Of a stretch of DNA of 64,000 nucleotides, positions 1 to 12,390 are shown piece by piece. Every line of letters begins with the position of its first letter. Position 1 is the first letter of the stretch. Both the position numbers and the translations under genes were made by a program. Below the pieces are notes generated by a model. The model did not search any database. It was not told the origin of the DNA and saw nothing but the letters and a program-made list of their open reading frames with translations. The stretch comes from Ctenosaura bakeri (lineage: Eukaryota > Chordata > Lepidosauria > Squamata > Iguanidae): contig CAOLHI010001248.1 in assembly GCA_948474755.1 (NCBI GenBank), positions 248,001 to 312,000 of the forward strand. Reading direction: 5' to 3'.

Positions 1-150
1 TACATATACATATGGATTTTTTTCCTGCAGTTTTCTGAGCAGGAAACAACTGTGCAGAAATATTTTCTGTGCAGACAATGTTGTTTCCTCCACTGAAAAT
101 GCTGTTTTCTATCCAAAACTCCACATTAAAATTTTATACAGCAGAAGTCA
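1..150. repeat. AT-rich repeat with TTCTGTGCAGA units
   Basis: Short palindrome-like units (CTGTGCAGAAATATTTTCTG, TGTGCAGACAATG) recur with spacing of about 20 bases. They match the style of the TGCACA-palindrome repeats near 7.2, 36.0, 47.0 and 48.8 kb. The family is not identified. Confidence 0.4.
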
Positions 151-1575
151 CGCATGGGGAAGATTCTCACCACTCCAAGGAAGATTCTCACCAGTCCAAG
201 GTTTTCTTCATCAGGGTTTCCCAATACTTGAGAGATATCTTAATTGATCTTTTTAAAATATGTTTAAATATTCTTTCCATTCCTACTTAACAGTTACATC
301 ATTATATTTCATAACCACAACAAACATCACATAGCATCCTTATAGCAATCATAAGTAAGATCTGGAAATTCCTGACTCTAGGGGGTCTGCTCATATGTCT
401 AAACATCTCTAGATACTTGAATCCAAACATGCTCTTATTTGTACCAGATACATCAAATTTGCATATAAAGCTACTTAGTACTCTAAGAATAATTTGTTGC
501 AACAATAAAGAGGGTAACATATCATTAAGTGTAAAGCAGGTCACTTCATGAACCTAACATTTGTTAGATCAGCTACCATATAGGACCAAATTGATAGCCT
601 GGGGCATGACTTATTGCCCTCTGATGGCAACAGAGAATATAAATGTAAACGTTCAACTTCCTTCAGTTAAGCTCTTCTACTTCAGCTAAACAACGTAAGT
701 ACAATCTCTTAATAACATTACCCTCACATTTGAAAAATGGTTGGACAGATTTCTTTAGAGCTCATTATATTCACACAGCAACTTGGGCGGGGAACAATCT
801 TTGTGAGCACATTATACTCTAGCTGATCAAATAAGTGTAAGTAAGGAATGGATAAGACAAAATATTTCCAATGGGCTGAAGCAAGTGAAGTGGGATGAGT
901 AATGGCAGAAAAGGGTGGAGCCTTGAAACACAAATATTCCTTACCTCTGATCCCAAAACATATTCTTTAGCAAGTACAAACTAACAATGAACATGAAAAG
1001 AAAGACACTTCTGTCACCAGGCACAAATGTCATTCTGTCACTGACAAATACAGTATAGGGTGTGTAATATTGTCATTGACAAATGTAGTAGAATAGGCAC
1101 TGTCAATACCCAATTGTGTATCTAACTGTATCATGGCTTGTTCATAACAACTGGGCTCCAATCCTTCTTTTCTTCCCCCCTCTGGTGGTATATATCTTAG
1201 CTGGCAGACTGAAATTTGCTATCTTTTTGGCTGTAAGTGCTTGCCATCAAATCTCTTTCTAAAGTTCAGTACAAACCACACCCAAAATAAAATGCTGATA
1301 TTAGGTCCTACATGAAGGTTTGATTTTATAGCTTTTGTTTTTGGTGTTGTTTTGCCCACTCATGGCCACATGAGTGGCCATGTTGTAACAGCTTGTTGTA
1401 ACAGCTTGTTGTGATATCTACTAACCAGCCATGGGTTGACAACCACAGTCTACATCTATAGTTAGGGGTTGGCTATAACCTCTGCCTCTTTAAGACCATG
1501 CCTTCTCATAATATCTGGATCTGCACTTCTAGCATATCCCTAGTTTCATTGTCCAGTTGCCAGCTCTGAAACATA
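150..1575. other. Intron without recognised elements
   Basis: This is AT-rich sequence with no family I recognise. A 15-base unit (GTTGTAACAGCTT plus two) repeats about two and a half times near 1382-1415. Two similar blocks containing GTCACTGACAAA and GTCATTGACAAA lie near 1035 and 1070. Confidence 0.5.
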
Positions 1576-1777
1576 GGGCTTTTTCACCCTACACAGTTAC
1601 AGTGCTATTATTCCACTTCCAACATCCTGTGCAATCCTGGGGTATGCAGTTTAGGAAGAGGCATTTAGAATTCTCAGCCAGAGAGCTCTTTGGCCTCAGT
1701 GAAATACAAACCTCAGAATTCCACAGGATGTTGAAAGTGGAATAATAGCACTATAACAGTGTAGTGCAGAAAGCCCC
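1576..1777. mobile_element. Palindromic MITE, copy 1
   Basis: The roughly 200-bp element is a long imperfect inverted repeat. The left arm begins AGGGCTTTTTCACCCTACAC and continues with GTGCTATTATTCCACTT; the right arm ends with the reverse complement, closing in GTGTAGTGCAGAAAGCCCC. The arms exceed 60 bp each and leave a short unpaired centre. A second, right-truncated copy lies at 55556. The structure is that of a non-autonomous DNA transposon. The superfamily is uncertain (hAT is a guess), and no clear target duplication was seen. Confidence 0.7.
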
Positions 1778-2222
1778 ATGGATTGAGAAAAGTGATGGAA
1801 GAGAAAGCAATCAAAACAAGTGGATTATATGGTCACCTTCTCCATAGACCTCATGTTATAACCACATGGCTAGAACTTGGTGAAGCCACAGCTTTTCTTT
1901 TCATCTTTTTGGGCCCTTAGGAGAAGAGCCACTACTCATTTAATGTTCCTCGTTCTATCCATTGCCCAGCCACTAAGATCTCAAGGGACCCCTTGTAGAG
2001 AGTTTTCCCAAAAAAAATCTATATGATAAGACAAATGTACTCATATCTAAATAGACCCCACAAGTTAATCCTTAGTTTGGTGCAGATGAAATTGAAATAG
2101 GCAATACAACTTGAAACACTGTGAGAGAGGGTCTTATGGAAAATGGGTCACTTGAGTTATTAATGGTAGAGCAATGGATAGTATGAAGGACATTAAATGT
2201 GGCGCAGTTGTCTCTTCCAGAT

Positions 2223-2405
2223 AGGCAGCATGGTGTAGTAGTTTGAACACTGAACCACAACCCTGGAGATCAGGGTTCGATTCCCCCCTTGGCAATAGAA
2301 ACCCACTGGGTGACCTTGGATGCATCATACACTTTCAGTTCCCAAAAGCCCCACAACAGTTTTGCCTTAGTGTCACCATAAGTCAGAAATGACTTCAAGG
2401 CCCAC

Positions 2406-2441
<36 letters not shown>
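2223..2441 (+). mobile_element. tRNA-derived SINE with (CAA)n tail (Sauria-SINE-like)
   Basis: A tRNA-like head with a perfect B box (GGTTCGATTCC near 2274) follows GTGTAGTAGTTTGAACACTG. The body carries ACCCACTGGGTGACCTTGG and the 3' region CATAAGTCAGAAATGACTTC, then about twelve CAA units. The 3' part resembles BovB/RTE LINE tails, which would supply the reverse transcriptase. Several relatives occur in this window. Confidence 0.85.
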
Positions 2442-4763
2442 TTATCTCTTTCTCTAAGGACACAAAAGAGTGAGAGGAAAAACTATAGCTTCACCCAAAT
2501 TTCAGCAAGATGGTTAATACCAAGAGGTCTAAGAGCAAAAGAGTTTCAGTGACTCCTAAAAGCGAGGATTCCAGAAACAGCAGGAGTCCACATAAGTTAA
2601 AAGCCTACAGCAGGATCTCCAGCCAAGACCTGAAACCTGTTCCTCTGCATGACCAAGAAGACAGAAGAGAAAGAATTCCAGATTACATCAACATCTGACG
2701 AAGCAAGAAGTTCCTAAAACAGTTCTCCACAAAAGAGACTCTTGCATAATAATAAAGTTTTTGAAAAGTAATAATCCCATTCCTCCAAGCTGACAGGAGG
2801 GGTAGGTAGCCTGAAATAGTACCAAAAACCTGCTTATTTCCCATATAAATATCCTGAAATTCTAATACTTAGGAATACTTTAGTGGATGTCAGCTCTGAT
2901 TATTAGGTTTAATCACCATCACAAATTGGGTACTCAGGTGTACAGAAGGTGATGGGGGATGACCCCAGAAAGAATCCAGATTAGCTGAGAAGTGGCAAGG
3001 AACCTCAGTCCTTCACTCTAAGAGATAAGGGTAGGGAAACAGCCTTCCTTGGTTCACAGGCTACATCACTGCATTTCTATGGCCAGAAAAACACTTGACA
3101 CAAAAATGTCATATTGCATGTTTTAGTTAAGTAGAAATTATTGGGTGAGGGGTGAGAATGGGAAGAATAATTTTCTTTGGATCCAAAACAAAACAATAAA
3201 TCTAGGATTAAAACACGGTTTTCTAAGCTTCAGGCATCTGCTCAGATGGTAGTTTATTCTATAAAGTGTAATGCCTCACTTTCCCCCAAGTATCTGGATG
3301 ACCAACGTGGATGAAGAATGTTGCATTTGATAGAAATATATTTGAACTAGCCAGAATGATTTTATGTTCTAAATTCTTATGACTGACTAATATAATGAAT
3401 TAGTTCATTTGTTCTGCTGTACTTCGATACTCTCTTATTCTAGCACTTCTAGACAACACTGGCAAACCAAAAACTTCAATGCTAGACAGAATAACTTCAT
3501 ATAAAACTGTAGCTTCTAGCCTGATAAATTATTTATTTATCTCTGCACTACAGGCCTCCCAGAATGCCAGCTGGAAATAGTTCCTCTTAATATAAATGTA
3601 TTAGTTATAATAAAAAAAATACATATCAAAGATCTAATAAGAAAAATACTTCTAAAAGTCAACAGCTGGGATGCAAAGAATGCAAATTGCCCTTGGTTAT
3701 CTAGAGGGTTTCTCTGCTGAAAGCTACCTCTACAGTTTTAACACATCAAAAGGCAGGGAATTCATAGCCCATCCTAGAAAAGCTTGACACACCCCCAGTA
3801 TGAATGGTCTCACAAGTATTTAGTCTGCCAGAATAAAGGCAGAGAAAGGCAGGGTAAAAATTGTCCTAGTACTGAGAAACATATTTCTGTCATCTCACAT
3901 CATCTCAAACCATGATTTATAGAAAATTAATCTAACTGGTTTACTCTTGGAACTTTTAACATCATGAAAGAGCTATTACAAGCAGGGAAAGTATGAGACA
4001 TCTTTGTTTCCGCCCATGAAATATAAGTGCACAAGAGTACAAAGCAAAAGCAATGTCTTTATCTTGTGACATCTAACATAATATATAACTAAACATAATT
4101 AGCTTGGAAACAAGTATTTTAAAAATCTCCCAGCCATGTATAGTTTGAACATTTAATTCCACGCGAAAAGAAACACCAGTCTTTTAAAACACATACCAAA
4201 AGGATTCTGATAGTTGCTTTATTATGGCTTCTAGAATGAAGATTATGGCATGACAACAGAGGAGGATTAAGTTTCAGATGACAGGCAGTCAATAAAAGAG
4301 GGGAGGGAAAAATATGGAATCCAAGGTCTTGTCAAAAGTATAATAAAATAGGCAAAATGCTGTCAACAAATGTAGAAAAACTTCTCTGAAAGCAAGTAAA
4401 TTTTTCAGAACTATCCATTCAGTCTCACTTTATGAACCACAAGAGGCAACAAAAGAAGGTAGAGACATTTTAGTTATTTTCATAATTATAAAGCATTTTT
4501 GCCTCAGGGCATAACATTAGTCCTTCTGTTGCATACTTCTAAAGAGTCCACTCCACTCTATACTTCTTCTCATGTAAATTAATTAGTGACAACAAGAATA
4601 ATTATCCATGCATTAAATCACCAATATTAATCTTCCCTTGTGTCTGTTTTTAAAGGTAATTCAGTTATATACAGCAATCATATCACATATCAAAAAAAAA
4701 CTAGCAGCATGATGCCCACAAAATGGTGGAAACACATAATGAAATATGTGCTGGGTGAATGGA
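2442..4763. other. Intron, mostly unrecognised; small basic ORF inside
   Basis: The stretch is AT-rich. A 62-codon open frame at 2510-2698 (+) starts MVNTKRSKSKRVSVTPKSED and is rich in Ser, Lys and Arg. It is followed by AATAATAAAG near 2748. It might be a scrap of a retroelement ORF, but no domain is recognisable and I do not call it a gene. The rest shows nothing I can name. Confidence 0.4.
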
Positions 4764-4769
4764 TCTTTG

Positions 4770-5222
4770 GCCGTTTCCACACGGGATATTTAAAACGGTG
4801 TAGTGCGTGCTCCAGGGAGGATGTCTGCACCTTGAAGCGGACTGGGTTTGGACTACTTGCCGTAGATCCACACCTCAGTCCACTCCGGAACGACCCCAAG
4901 TGGTCCTCCAGCGTGCTTTTGAAAGACCTGATTTTTCCGGTCTTTCAAAAACACGGAGCGCGCCACTGCGAGCCTGCTCCCTTGTGCAGATTCGCAGGCT
5001 TGTGCCAATGTGAGCCTGCGATCTGCCGAGGGCAGGTTTTAGGCTGGCCAGTTTCACTGGTTGGTCGAGACCCGCAATCAACCGGAAGTCACCATTTTGG
5101 ACGCTGGAGCACTGCGGAGTGATGATCACACGTTGCTCTTCCTCACCCCGGACCAGACCGGACTGCCAGAAGATCCGGTAAATAGCGGCGTGGGGTGATT
5201 CCCTCGCCCCATGCGGAAATGG
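4770..5222. mobile_element. CpG-rich 450-bp MITE, copy 1
   Basis: The 453-bp element has terminal inverted repeats (left GCCGTTTCCACAC, right ATGCGGAAATGG) and a GC content far above its flanks. A central hairpin is seen near 4919 (TTGAAAGACC ... GGTCTTTCAA). It aligns in order along its length with the element at 38903-39353, including GTTTGGACTACTTGCC against GTTCGGACTACTTACC. The direct repeat TCTTTG flanks it (4764-4769 and 5223-5228), extendable to eight bases with one mismatch. That would fit hAT, but the superfamily is not settled. An open frame of 160 codons across it is a by-product of the GC-rich sequence. Confidence 0.8.
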
Positions 5223-5228
5223 TCTTTG

Positions 5229-5471
5229 AATACAGGAAGCCTCCACTTTTTGACATCCCATTATATGACGACTAGCTCTTTCGATGCTTCAAAATTAAGG
5301 GCACATTCCATTAATTCAATGGGGTTTCCGCTCTTTCATCAGTTTTTCTTGCCCACAGAGGCTTACTTAGGACTGCTTGTGTGTGTGCTGCTTGCAAAGT
5401 AAGCTGAGAAGGTGGAAAAGGTGCTAAGATGACTGAGAGACTTTGCAAACAGGGCATATATGGTTGGTAAC
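5229..5471. other. Short unrecognised intron segment
   Basis: I see no element between the MITE and the LTR that follows. Confidence 0.4.
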
Positions 5472-5475
5472 AAGT

Positions 5476-6305
5476 TGTTATTTCAGCCATGGCACCCTCG
5501 GTGAAGACCCCCAGATATCTTTTGATATCATTTAATTTGGCCTTAGCTGGACTGGCTAGTGATTACCTTATTTCACTTGTTCGCAAAGTTCTCCGGATAA
5601 GCACGGACAGAGAAGCGGCCGTTAATGGTTTGCATTCCATTTCTCTTTGTAGCCAGCAACCCAAAACTCACCCAAAGCTTTAGGGAACTTCCCTCCACGC
5701 GGCTTTTAGTCAAATTATTCTTATTAGTTGGGCCATCAACATCTCGGCCAAAGGTATTGTTTCTACATGCAAATCCCATCACGCGAAGCCTGACCTCACC
5801 AAATCCTTTTGTCCAGCACCGAAACCTCTTTTGTTCTCCTTTGGGACCGCCATAGCCGAAAGGCACGATCCACCCTATAAAAACGCCTCACTTGTAACCG
5901 ATCCTCGGATCACCTTTGACTGCCATCCCGCCCTGCCGTTGGTGTGTTTAAGGGACTTCCCCTCAGCGCCCCACACTGAGTCTTCTTCCCCGAATCTCCA
6001 ACCTCTCCCCAGGACTACGGAACAGGTCGTATTGCCTCTCCCTGCAACTCTCTTTCTTTTCTAAGTTAGTTAGTCTATGTTTGTCTTCTGTGTTTTGTTC
6101 TTAATAAAGAATTGTTTATTGTTTGGAACCACCTTGTCTAGCCACTCTCTAGCCCGACTCTGTAGACATAGGGTGAAAGATCTCGCTTCGTTACCCTGCC
6201 TCTCGCTAGCAAAACCAGTGCTCTGAGTCTAATTTCTCCATCTTTGGTATTTTTAATTGGCAAAGCCAGGTGCCCCTCGCGGGACCCCCAGTTTTCAGGG
6301 TAACA
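5476..6305 (+). mobile_element. Solo LTR A of an endogenous retrovirus-like family
   Basis: The 830-bp LTR begins TGTTAT and ends GGGTAACA, with a TATA box at 5876 (TATAAAAAC) and a polyadenylation signal AATAAA at 6103, about 230 bp downstream. It is flanked by perfect 4-bp duplications AAGT (5472-5475 and 6306-6309). No internal region or second LTR adjoins, so it is a solo LTR left by recombination. Three relatives follow between 15.4 and 19.2 kb, sharing the start near ACCCCCAGATATC and the end GACCCCCAG-GGGTAACA. The 4-bp duplication fits both Gypsy elements and some retroviruses. It is antisense to GRID1. Confidence 0.9.
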
Positions 6306-6309
6306 AAGT

Positions 6310-7200
6310 GAGCCACAATGAGTCCTTCACACTTCCTGCAGTGCAGTACATGGGTTTCTCTTTTCAATCAGTTCCATTTTCTGACAGTGCTCCGGTCCCT
6401 AACCTGTCAGATAAATTGGGGAAGCCTGTGATATGCAGAAAGCTTTTACTTCAGACTTTCTTTTAATCTTCTGTATATGACCCAGCCTCCTTGGACTACA
6501 CATTTTCACTTGGTTACCTGTTTAGACAATACCAGTGCTGATCATGAAACATTTTGAAATCTTCAGTTTAACCAAATTGACCATTATGAGCTCAGAATGT
6601 TTAAACATGCAAAAAGAAAAAGCCATAGTGGAAGAGGATTGGTGTACTGACTGCTGATGTCATAATGATCTTAATTCTGTACAGTGGGCGATCTTTTAAC
6701 ATTACTATTTGGCAAGTGGGAGAGATAGGACACGTGATGAGGGTCTTGAAAAGACAAATTGTTCATCTGGGAAGGTAAAATTGAAAAAAAATAGGTAGGT
6801 AGTCTGGATTAAAAATGGAATGGAAATTTGTCAATTTCCCAACTGAGGTCAAATTTGGAGTACCTGACCTCTCAAAGAACTTAGGTGGGAAGAAAAATGG
6901 CACATCAAAAGTTCCCACAAACTGTGGGAATATTTGTTGTTGTCATTTTCCCAGCACAACATAAACTGCCTAGTTTCTAAGACCTCCACAAGAGTTTGAG
7001 AAACTGTGTTGGTTAGCAATCAAAATCTGTACACACAGTCCTTTTTACTATGCTCAGAAAGCTGCACAGCTTCTGAGAGGGTGGTGGGAACTTCACACAC
7101 TTACATTATTTTTCATTATATTCTTGGAGAAAGTGCAAAAAAAAAAAAGCAAAAAATGAATAGTATACTACATCTTTATACAAACAAGGTGGTGAAGTTT
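6310..7200. other. Intron without recognised elements
   Basis: I see nothing that can be assigned to a gene or repeat family. Confidence 0.4.
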
Positions 7201-7229
7201 TCCTTGTCGTGGCCTCAGTCTTTGCTGGT

Positions 7230-7690
7230 TTAAAAGTTGTGCAATTCAAATATTACACAGCAGAAAAATTAATTCAGGCTGACGAAAGCTGCAGCCATAC
7301 ATGGTTTTGTTGTGCAATATTGCTGATTTTATGCAACATTCTTGTTGTGCAACACTGCTGTTTTCTGTGTAAAAAAAAAATCAATGTTGCAAAACAAAAA
7401 CGTTGCACAGCAAAAAATATTGTGTAAACCACCAATGTTGTACAACAGAACCATGTGGCTATTTGGTGTACAACATCGCTGATCTGCATAACATTTTTGT
7501 GGTGCAACATTTGGTTGTGCAACATTGATTGGGTTTTTTACATAGAAAATAGCAATGTCACATAACATAAAATATTGCGCAAAATTAATAACGTTGCACA
7601 ACAAATAGTCACATAGTTTTATTGTTCAACACCACTGATTTTGGAGAGTATTTTTGCTGTGCAACAATTTTTTTGTGGAACATTGCCATT
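7230..7690. repeat. Array of degenerate TGTTGCACAACA-like palindromes
   Basis: About eleven units of an imperfect palindrome recur every 20-60 bp: GTTGTGCAACAC, GTTGCACAGC, TGTTGTACAACAG, TTGTGCAACATTG, GTTGCACAACAAA and CTGTGCAACAATT are examples. The spacers are AT-rich. Both strands therefore look alike, which is why overlapping cysteine- and histidine-rich frames open on both strands. The family is not recognised; it may be a fold-back DNA element or an unusual satellite-like array. Confidence 0.65.
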
Positions 7691-7918
7691 ACTACATAAA
7701 GAAAGACATTCCCCAAAGAACATGTGGCTGTCTGAAAGCAGTTCTTTCTGTATTGAGAGCTGCATAGTTTTCAGGGTAGGCGTTTGGAAAACTACAATTA
7801 TCTGGGGAAGATGCATAACTTTCACAGAAAAGCTGCACATTTTTCCAACCCTGTGGGAGAAAAAATCCTGAGTGTCTTGAAGCCACAGGATGAAAACTGC
7901 TTCATTGTTCTCCGCATC

Positions 7919-8621
7919 TGTTGGGACTCGGAGAAATCAAGATTTACCATCCTTAACCTGGATAGTCATGCCAAATAAGCAGGAAAGCAGTTATGCTAAT
8001 GAGTTCTCCCCATTATCGAAGAAACATATCTGAAGGCGGATAGTTTCCTCTCCAGGTAAACAAGGAGTTAACAAGATGTTGGATTTAAGTTACATTAACT
8101 GGGGTCAGAATCACAAGGAGCAACAGACATCATGACAGACAACTGACCAATCAGTAAGACCAGTTGCAGGACAAGAGGAGAAGCTTTGAGATGCTTTGAA
8201 CAAATGCCTATAAAACACCTCAAGAGGACCATGAGGGAGAGGGAGAGAGACAAAGGGAGACAAAGAAAAAGGACTGGCTGCAGATCCGACAAAGCACGTC
8301 CAGAGCTGCAGTCCACATGCCATCCCAGTATCCAGGCATCACATCATGAGTAGAACAGGAATGTTTAGCTAGTCATGTTAGGGACTTATGCCCTTTTGAA
8401 ACTTGCCTGACTATGACTTAAGCTTGTTTGTAACTTTGCAACCGTTTCCAAATAATACCTGAAGGAAGGTGCCTACATGTATAGGAAACCTTCTTGTCAA
8501 TGTAGACTGCTTGATTAGAATAAAAGCTTTTCCGTTTAAAGAACTCCTCTGTCCATGCTCTCTTCATATGCCTTGCTCAGTGCATCATGTGGACACACAC
8601 ATAGTATTCTCATCCTCCACA
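7919..8621 (+). mobile_element. Solo LTR E, different family (tentative)
   Basis: The segment is LTR-like, beginning TGTTGGGACTCGG and ending CATCCTCCACA. A TATA box (CCTATAAAACACC) lies at 8209 and a polyadenylation signal AATAAA at 8519, about 310 bp apart, followed by a T- and C-rich stretch. I could not find a target duplication, so the ends are approximate. It does not resemble LTRs A-D. Confidence 0.5.
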
Positions 8622-9180
8622 GGAGGATTGGAATAGGAAAGGCACTGCAGAGTCTGAGGCAGAACTCTTAGTTAACTCTCCAGTAACTTCCCACTGAATT
8701 ACTGAGTCCCGGGGATTAAATCACTGGGTGGTGGCAGGCTAGATGATCTTCAGGGTTCCCATCTCCTACTCAAGAGCAAGAGATAGGCTCAAGTAAGATC
8801 CCTCACAGCAGGCAACACAGTGAATGGGCTGGGATCTCTACAAGAAGCTCATTCATTGCTTAAGTGACAAATTGCTTTAACAGAGGAGCCAGACCAGACC
8901 AAACATTTTCTAGGATATGCTGGAACTTCAGTAAGCCCGTGTGTTATTGAAGTTCTGACAGAAATATTGGAAGAAAGGTTCTGGTCCAGCCTTTTATTAT
9001 TACTTTTAGGTGACAAAAATAACTCTCCTCCCACTTAATTTGGGTCAAAGAGCACCAAAGGGCTTTCTAATCCATGACTACCTCTTTTTAGCAAGACCAA
9101 AAGCTTTCCTGCAGCTAACAGAAAAGCCTGGTGGTATTCCTTTATGCTGCAAATGGAAATGAAGGCCTTTTTACCACATT
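8622..9180. other. Intron without recognised elements
   Basis: Nothing identifiable was seen. Confidence 0.4.
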
Positions 9181-9292
9181 GTCATTCGTTCGTGGCAATG
9201 ATATTCTGGTTTGGGTTAGCTGTTTTGGCTTATATCATAAACTACTTTGGGTCCCAAAGAAGAACGGAAAGTGAGATATAAATTAATTTAAT
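9180..9292 (+). mobile_element. L2-like LINE 3' end fragment
   Basis: The motif AAACTACTTTGGGTCCC, followed by GTGAGATATAAATTAATTTA, resembles the 3' ends of squamate L2/CR1-group LINEs (a CTTTGAGTCCC block, then GATATAAAT and a short repeat). The fragment is too short for a firm family. Confidence 0.45.
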
Positions 9293-10236
9293 ACACATAT
9301 GCTGTTGTGCTGTTCAGATTACAACTCCACCATGGCTTAAAAGTGAGAAAATAAATATTTTATGCTTCTTAGAAGAGAACAAGTGAGGAGAAAGCCCCTT
9401 GGCACCTCTTCTTAAATTATGGTAACTCTCTCTGACTGAAAGCTGGCAGCACAAAAGACCCCTACTTTCTTTGCAATCCATCCCTCAACTGTAGTCTGGA
9501 TATTTGGAATACAAGCCCCTTACCACCCACACTGACTGGGATGAAGCACACCAGAGTGCTTGCCAGAAATTCTGTCCTTCTAGCTAGTCATGTTATAGTG
9601 CAGTAACAAAGGCATCTGAGTGCAACTGCTAGTAACCTGGAAACCTTACAGTTATACACAGAAATGTAACTGAAATTATGTACATCTGGTTGAGGGGACA
9701 GCATTAACAAGAGAAAGGCCACTAGTTCTGAAGTACTTCTTTTGAAATCCTTAGTAAGTCCAGAGCAAAAACTTCTGAAGACTGAAGCTTACAGAAAGTG
9801 ATGGATCAGAGAAAAGGCCAGACATGAAGGAGCAAAAAAAAAGTTAGCAGGCACCAAAGATTCTTAAAAGTCGGATAGGTTTTCGAAATAATGCTCAGAG
9901 ATATCACAGTGATCAGAAACAGATGTCAATATCAGATAAAGTTCAAAGGTAGATTTGAAACCCAAACTGTAGCCTGTTAAAGGACATCTGTAGCTCTGAA
10001 GGAAAAAAAAATGTTGTGTTACTTTAGTCAATTTACTCTCACTGAAGTTTTTCACTGGAGTGGTGAGGCACAGAGATCACAAAAGTGGCATCAGAATGGC
10101 AGCATTTGTCTTACATATTAATATACTCCCATATCAGCCTGTCTGGAATTTGACATTTTCAACAAAGGTCCTGTTGCATCCCTGACTACCTGGAGAGCTT
10201 GGGCTGGTGTATACATCAAGTACGGCCAGCTCTATA
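9293..10236. other. Intron without recognised elements
   Basis: Nothing identifiable was seen. Confidence 0.4.
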
Positions 10237-10440
10237 ACAGCACCTGAGTTGTGGAGTTCCCTCCAAAGGAGGTCAGGTTGGCTCCATCTCTTCCAGCAGA
10301 GCTTCCAGCAGAAGACCCAAATGAATATTATGCCATCAGGCCTTCCTTTTTTTTAGATTTTAAAAAAAAAATATTGTTAAAGTATGTTCTGAATAAATTT
10401 TATTGTACATTGATTTGTGGACTCCATGGGCAGAAAGGTG
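10237..10440 (+). mobile_element. L2-like LINE fragment, end of reverse transcriptase ORF
   Basis: Across a one-base frame break the sequence reads ELWSSL then PPKEVRLAPSLP. This matches the LWNSLP-EVR-APSL block that closes the polymerase of L2/CR1-type LINEs. An AT-rich 3' untranslated remnant follows. It is a decayed, truncated copy. Confidence 0.55.
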
Positions 10441-12180
10441 ATTAACAATTTCTAATGATAAATAAATGGGAAGTGGTTTCCCATAGCGTGATTCTATCTT
10501 GCTGTGGTCTGTTGAACACTAAAACCATACCACAAGGGTATGACTATCAATGTGATAGAAAAGGCCCACAAAATCGTTCCTATGAACATCACACTATTCA
10601 CAAGGAAAGCCTGGAAAAGTTACTTTTTGGAGTACAACTTCCAGAATCCTTGAGGCAGCATGGCCCATGGATTTGTTGAAAAGCATACTGAAGAGCTCTA
10701 TGGAACTTATTCTCATACATTTAAAGATATTTATTAATGCCTCCCCCACACACAGTCTGGTTACAATTCAGGTAAACCGGATCTGCAGAAATCAAGTCAA
10801 AAAAAGCAGTGTTGTGGAACACAGTGTGTCCTTGGATTCATTACATTAAGTGCTCAGAATACAGCCTTAGCTATTTCAATAATGTAAATGTCGGAGGATG
10901 CACCGTTCCAACTTTCAAAGTCTACCTATGAGTGGATATTTATAGCAGCATTTGCATAACTGGTAGGTAATACAGGCCCCAGAAACTGGCTTGAGCGCTA
11001 TTTGCTGTGTCAGTCTCATTTCTATCCAACAGAATGAATGTCTTTCATGCCTCTGTTGGGGTAAATTTAAAGTCATTCCGGTGGAGTTAATGAATACAGC
11101 AGGATATAAAAAGGCATAAGAAATCTTGGGCCATGTATTTCTGTTTGCTTACATAATGCATGTCAACTAAGGCAAATATGGAAGCTGACCATGAAATTAA
11201 AATATACATTAGCCATATATTATCAGAAATATGTTTCCCCATTTCCTGTAGGTGCATTTCACTTCACCCACTTTCTGCCTGAAACAAATTGCTCTGAAAC
11301 CTTTAAAACATGTCTCTATAGCAGTTTTATATATCTCCCACCTCATTGGGAAAGTGTCAACATTTGGGCATTCAAGAGATGATCACCACCCAGTGAGCAT
11401 ATCTAGCAGCTGCAACCAGCAGCAGAGGCACAAATCACACCAATGAGTAAAATCCTACGAACCAAAGCGGTATTATAACATTAGCATTGTATTTTGAAAA
11501 AGCACAATGAAAGACAATGCATACAACTACATTTCTCCTCTCCCCAGAGTACAACAAAATCTGCAGTTATAGGAGTCTACATTAAATTTTCTTGGAAGAA
11601 CCTACTGCCCTCCCAAAAAAAAGAAATCCTTTTCGATATCCATCTATATCTATCCCAACTTTCCTTCAAGGAGCCCAAGATGGCATACATTAATGTATCC
11701 TACTTACCACAAATAGGAACAGCAAGAAAAAGTTGAAGTAGTGAGTCCACTTATTGAACATGAAACCAAGCAAATTTTAACCTGGGTATCCTAGCGTGAG
11801 TTCCGTTTTACACCTATTGAATCACACAAATTTGGTATAACAGCAATCCCAATTTGCACCTTGGCCACAAATATCATTTAGGGAGTGCAGAAAGCAACCC
11901 TGTCCAACCCTTCTGCTTCCAGCTTCATGCAGGTGGTAATTCTGTAGGAATTCCTTCATCTCTGTCCAACTCATTCATTCTAGTATATTCTGCCTCCTTT
12001 TTTAAAAATAAACAATTCAACGAGTCTACATGGGAGAAAACATTCCTAAATCCTTAGGGCACTTCCAAAAGGTTTTGTTGGGGGGTGGGGGAGGGGGAGG
12101 AGATCAATAGGGCATTGTTTGCTGAGGTGGATCTAATTTTTTCCTCTCTAATTTATTTTAGAACATTTTTGCTAGAGTTA
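10441..12180. other. Intron without recognised elements
   Basis: Unique-looking AT-rich sequence. I recognise neither a repeat nor an exon. Confidence 0.4.
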
Positions 12181-12185
12181 TAGTC

Positions 12186-12390
12186 AGTGGCGGAGCTTGG
12201 AGCGTGTGGAAAGGGGCGAGAAGGGGGCATGGCTATGGTGCATGGGGGCATTGGCCTCAGTGCATGGGGGTGTGGCCTCAGTATGTGGGGGCATGGCCAG
12301 GGCACGCAGGGGTGTGGCTACAAGCTGGGATGTCCCAAAAACATTGCCACCCAGGGTGAAGCACCCCCCACCCCCCCATTCCTACATGAC
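12186..12390. repeat. G-rich dispersed repeat with CATGGGGG units
   Basis: After CAGTGGCGGAGCTTGG there are four or five tandem imperfect units of about 20 bp (CATGGGGGCATTGGCCTCAG, CATGGGGGTGTGGCCTCAG, TGTGGGGGCATGGCCAGGG). The element closes near CCACCCAGGGTGAAGCACCC. A loosely similar GC-rich block lies at 52180-52500 on the opposite strand. It is probably a non-autonomous transposon fragment; the family is not certain. Confidence 0.45.

Noticed and set aside
2223..2300. Possible tRNA gene because of the perfect B box
   Set aside because: It cannot form a full cloverleaf, and the sequence continues into the SINE body and (CAA)n tail found in several other copies.
4640..5122. 160-codon frame
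   Set aside because: It crosses the left border of a MITE and reads its CpG-rich interior; there is no domain.
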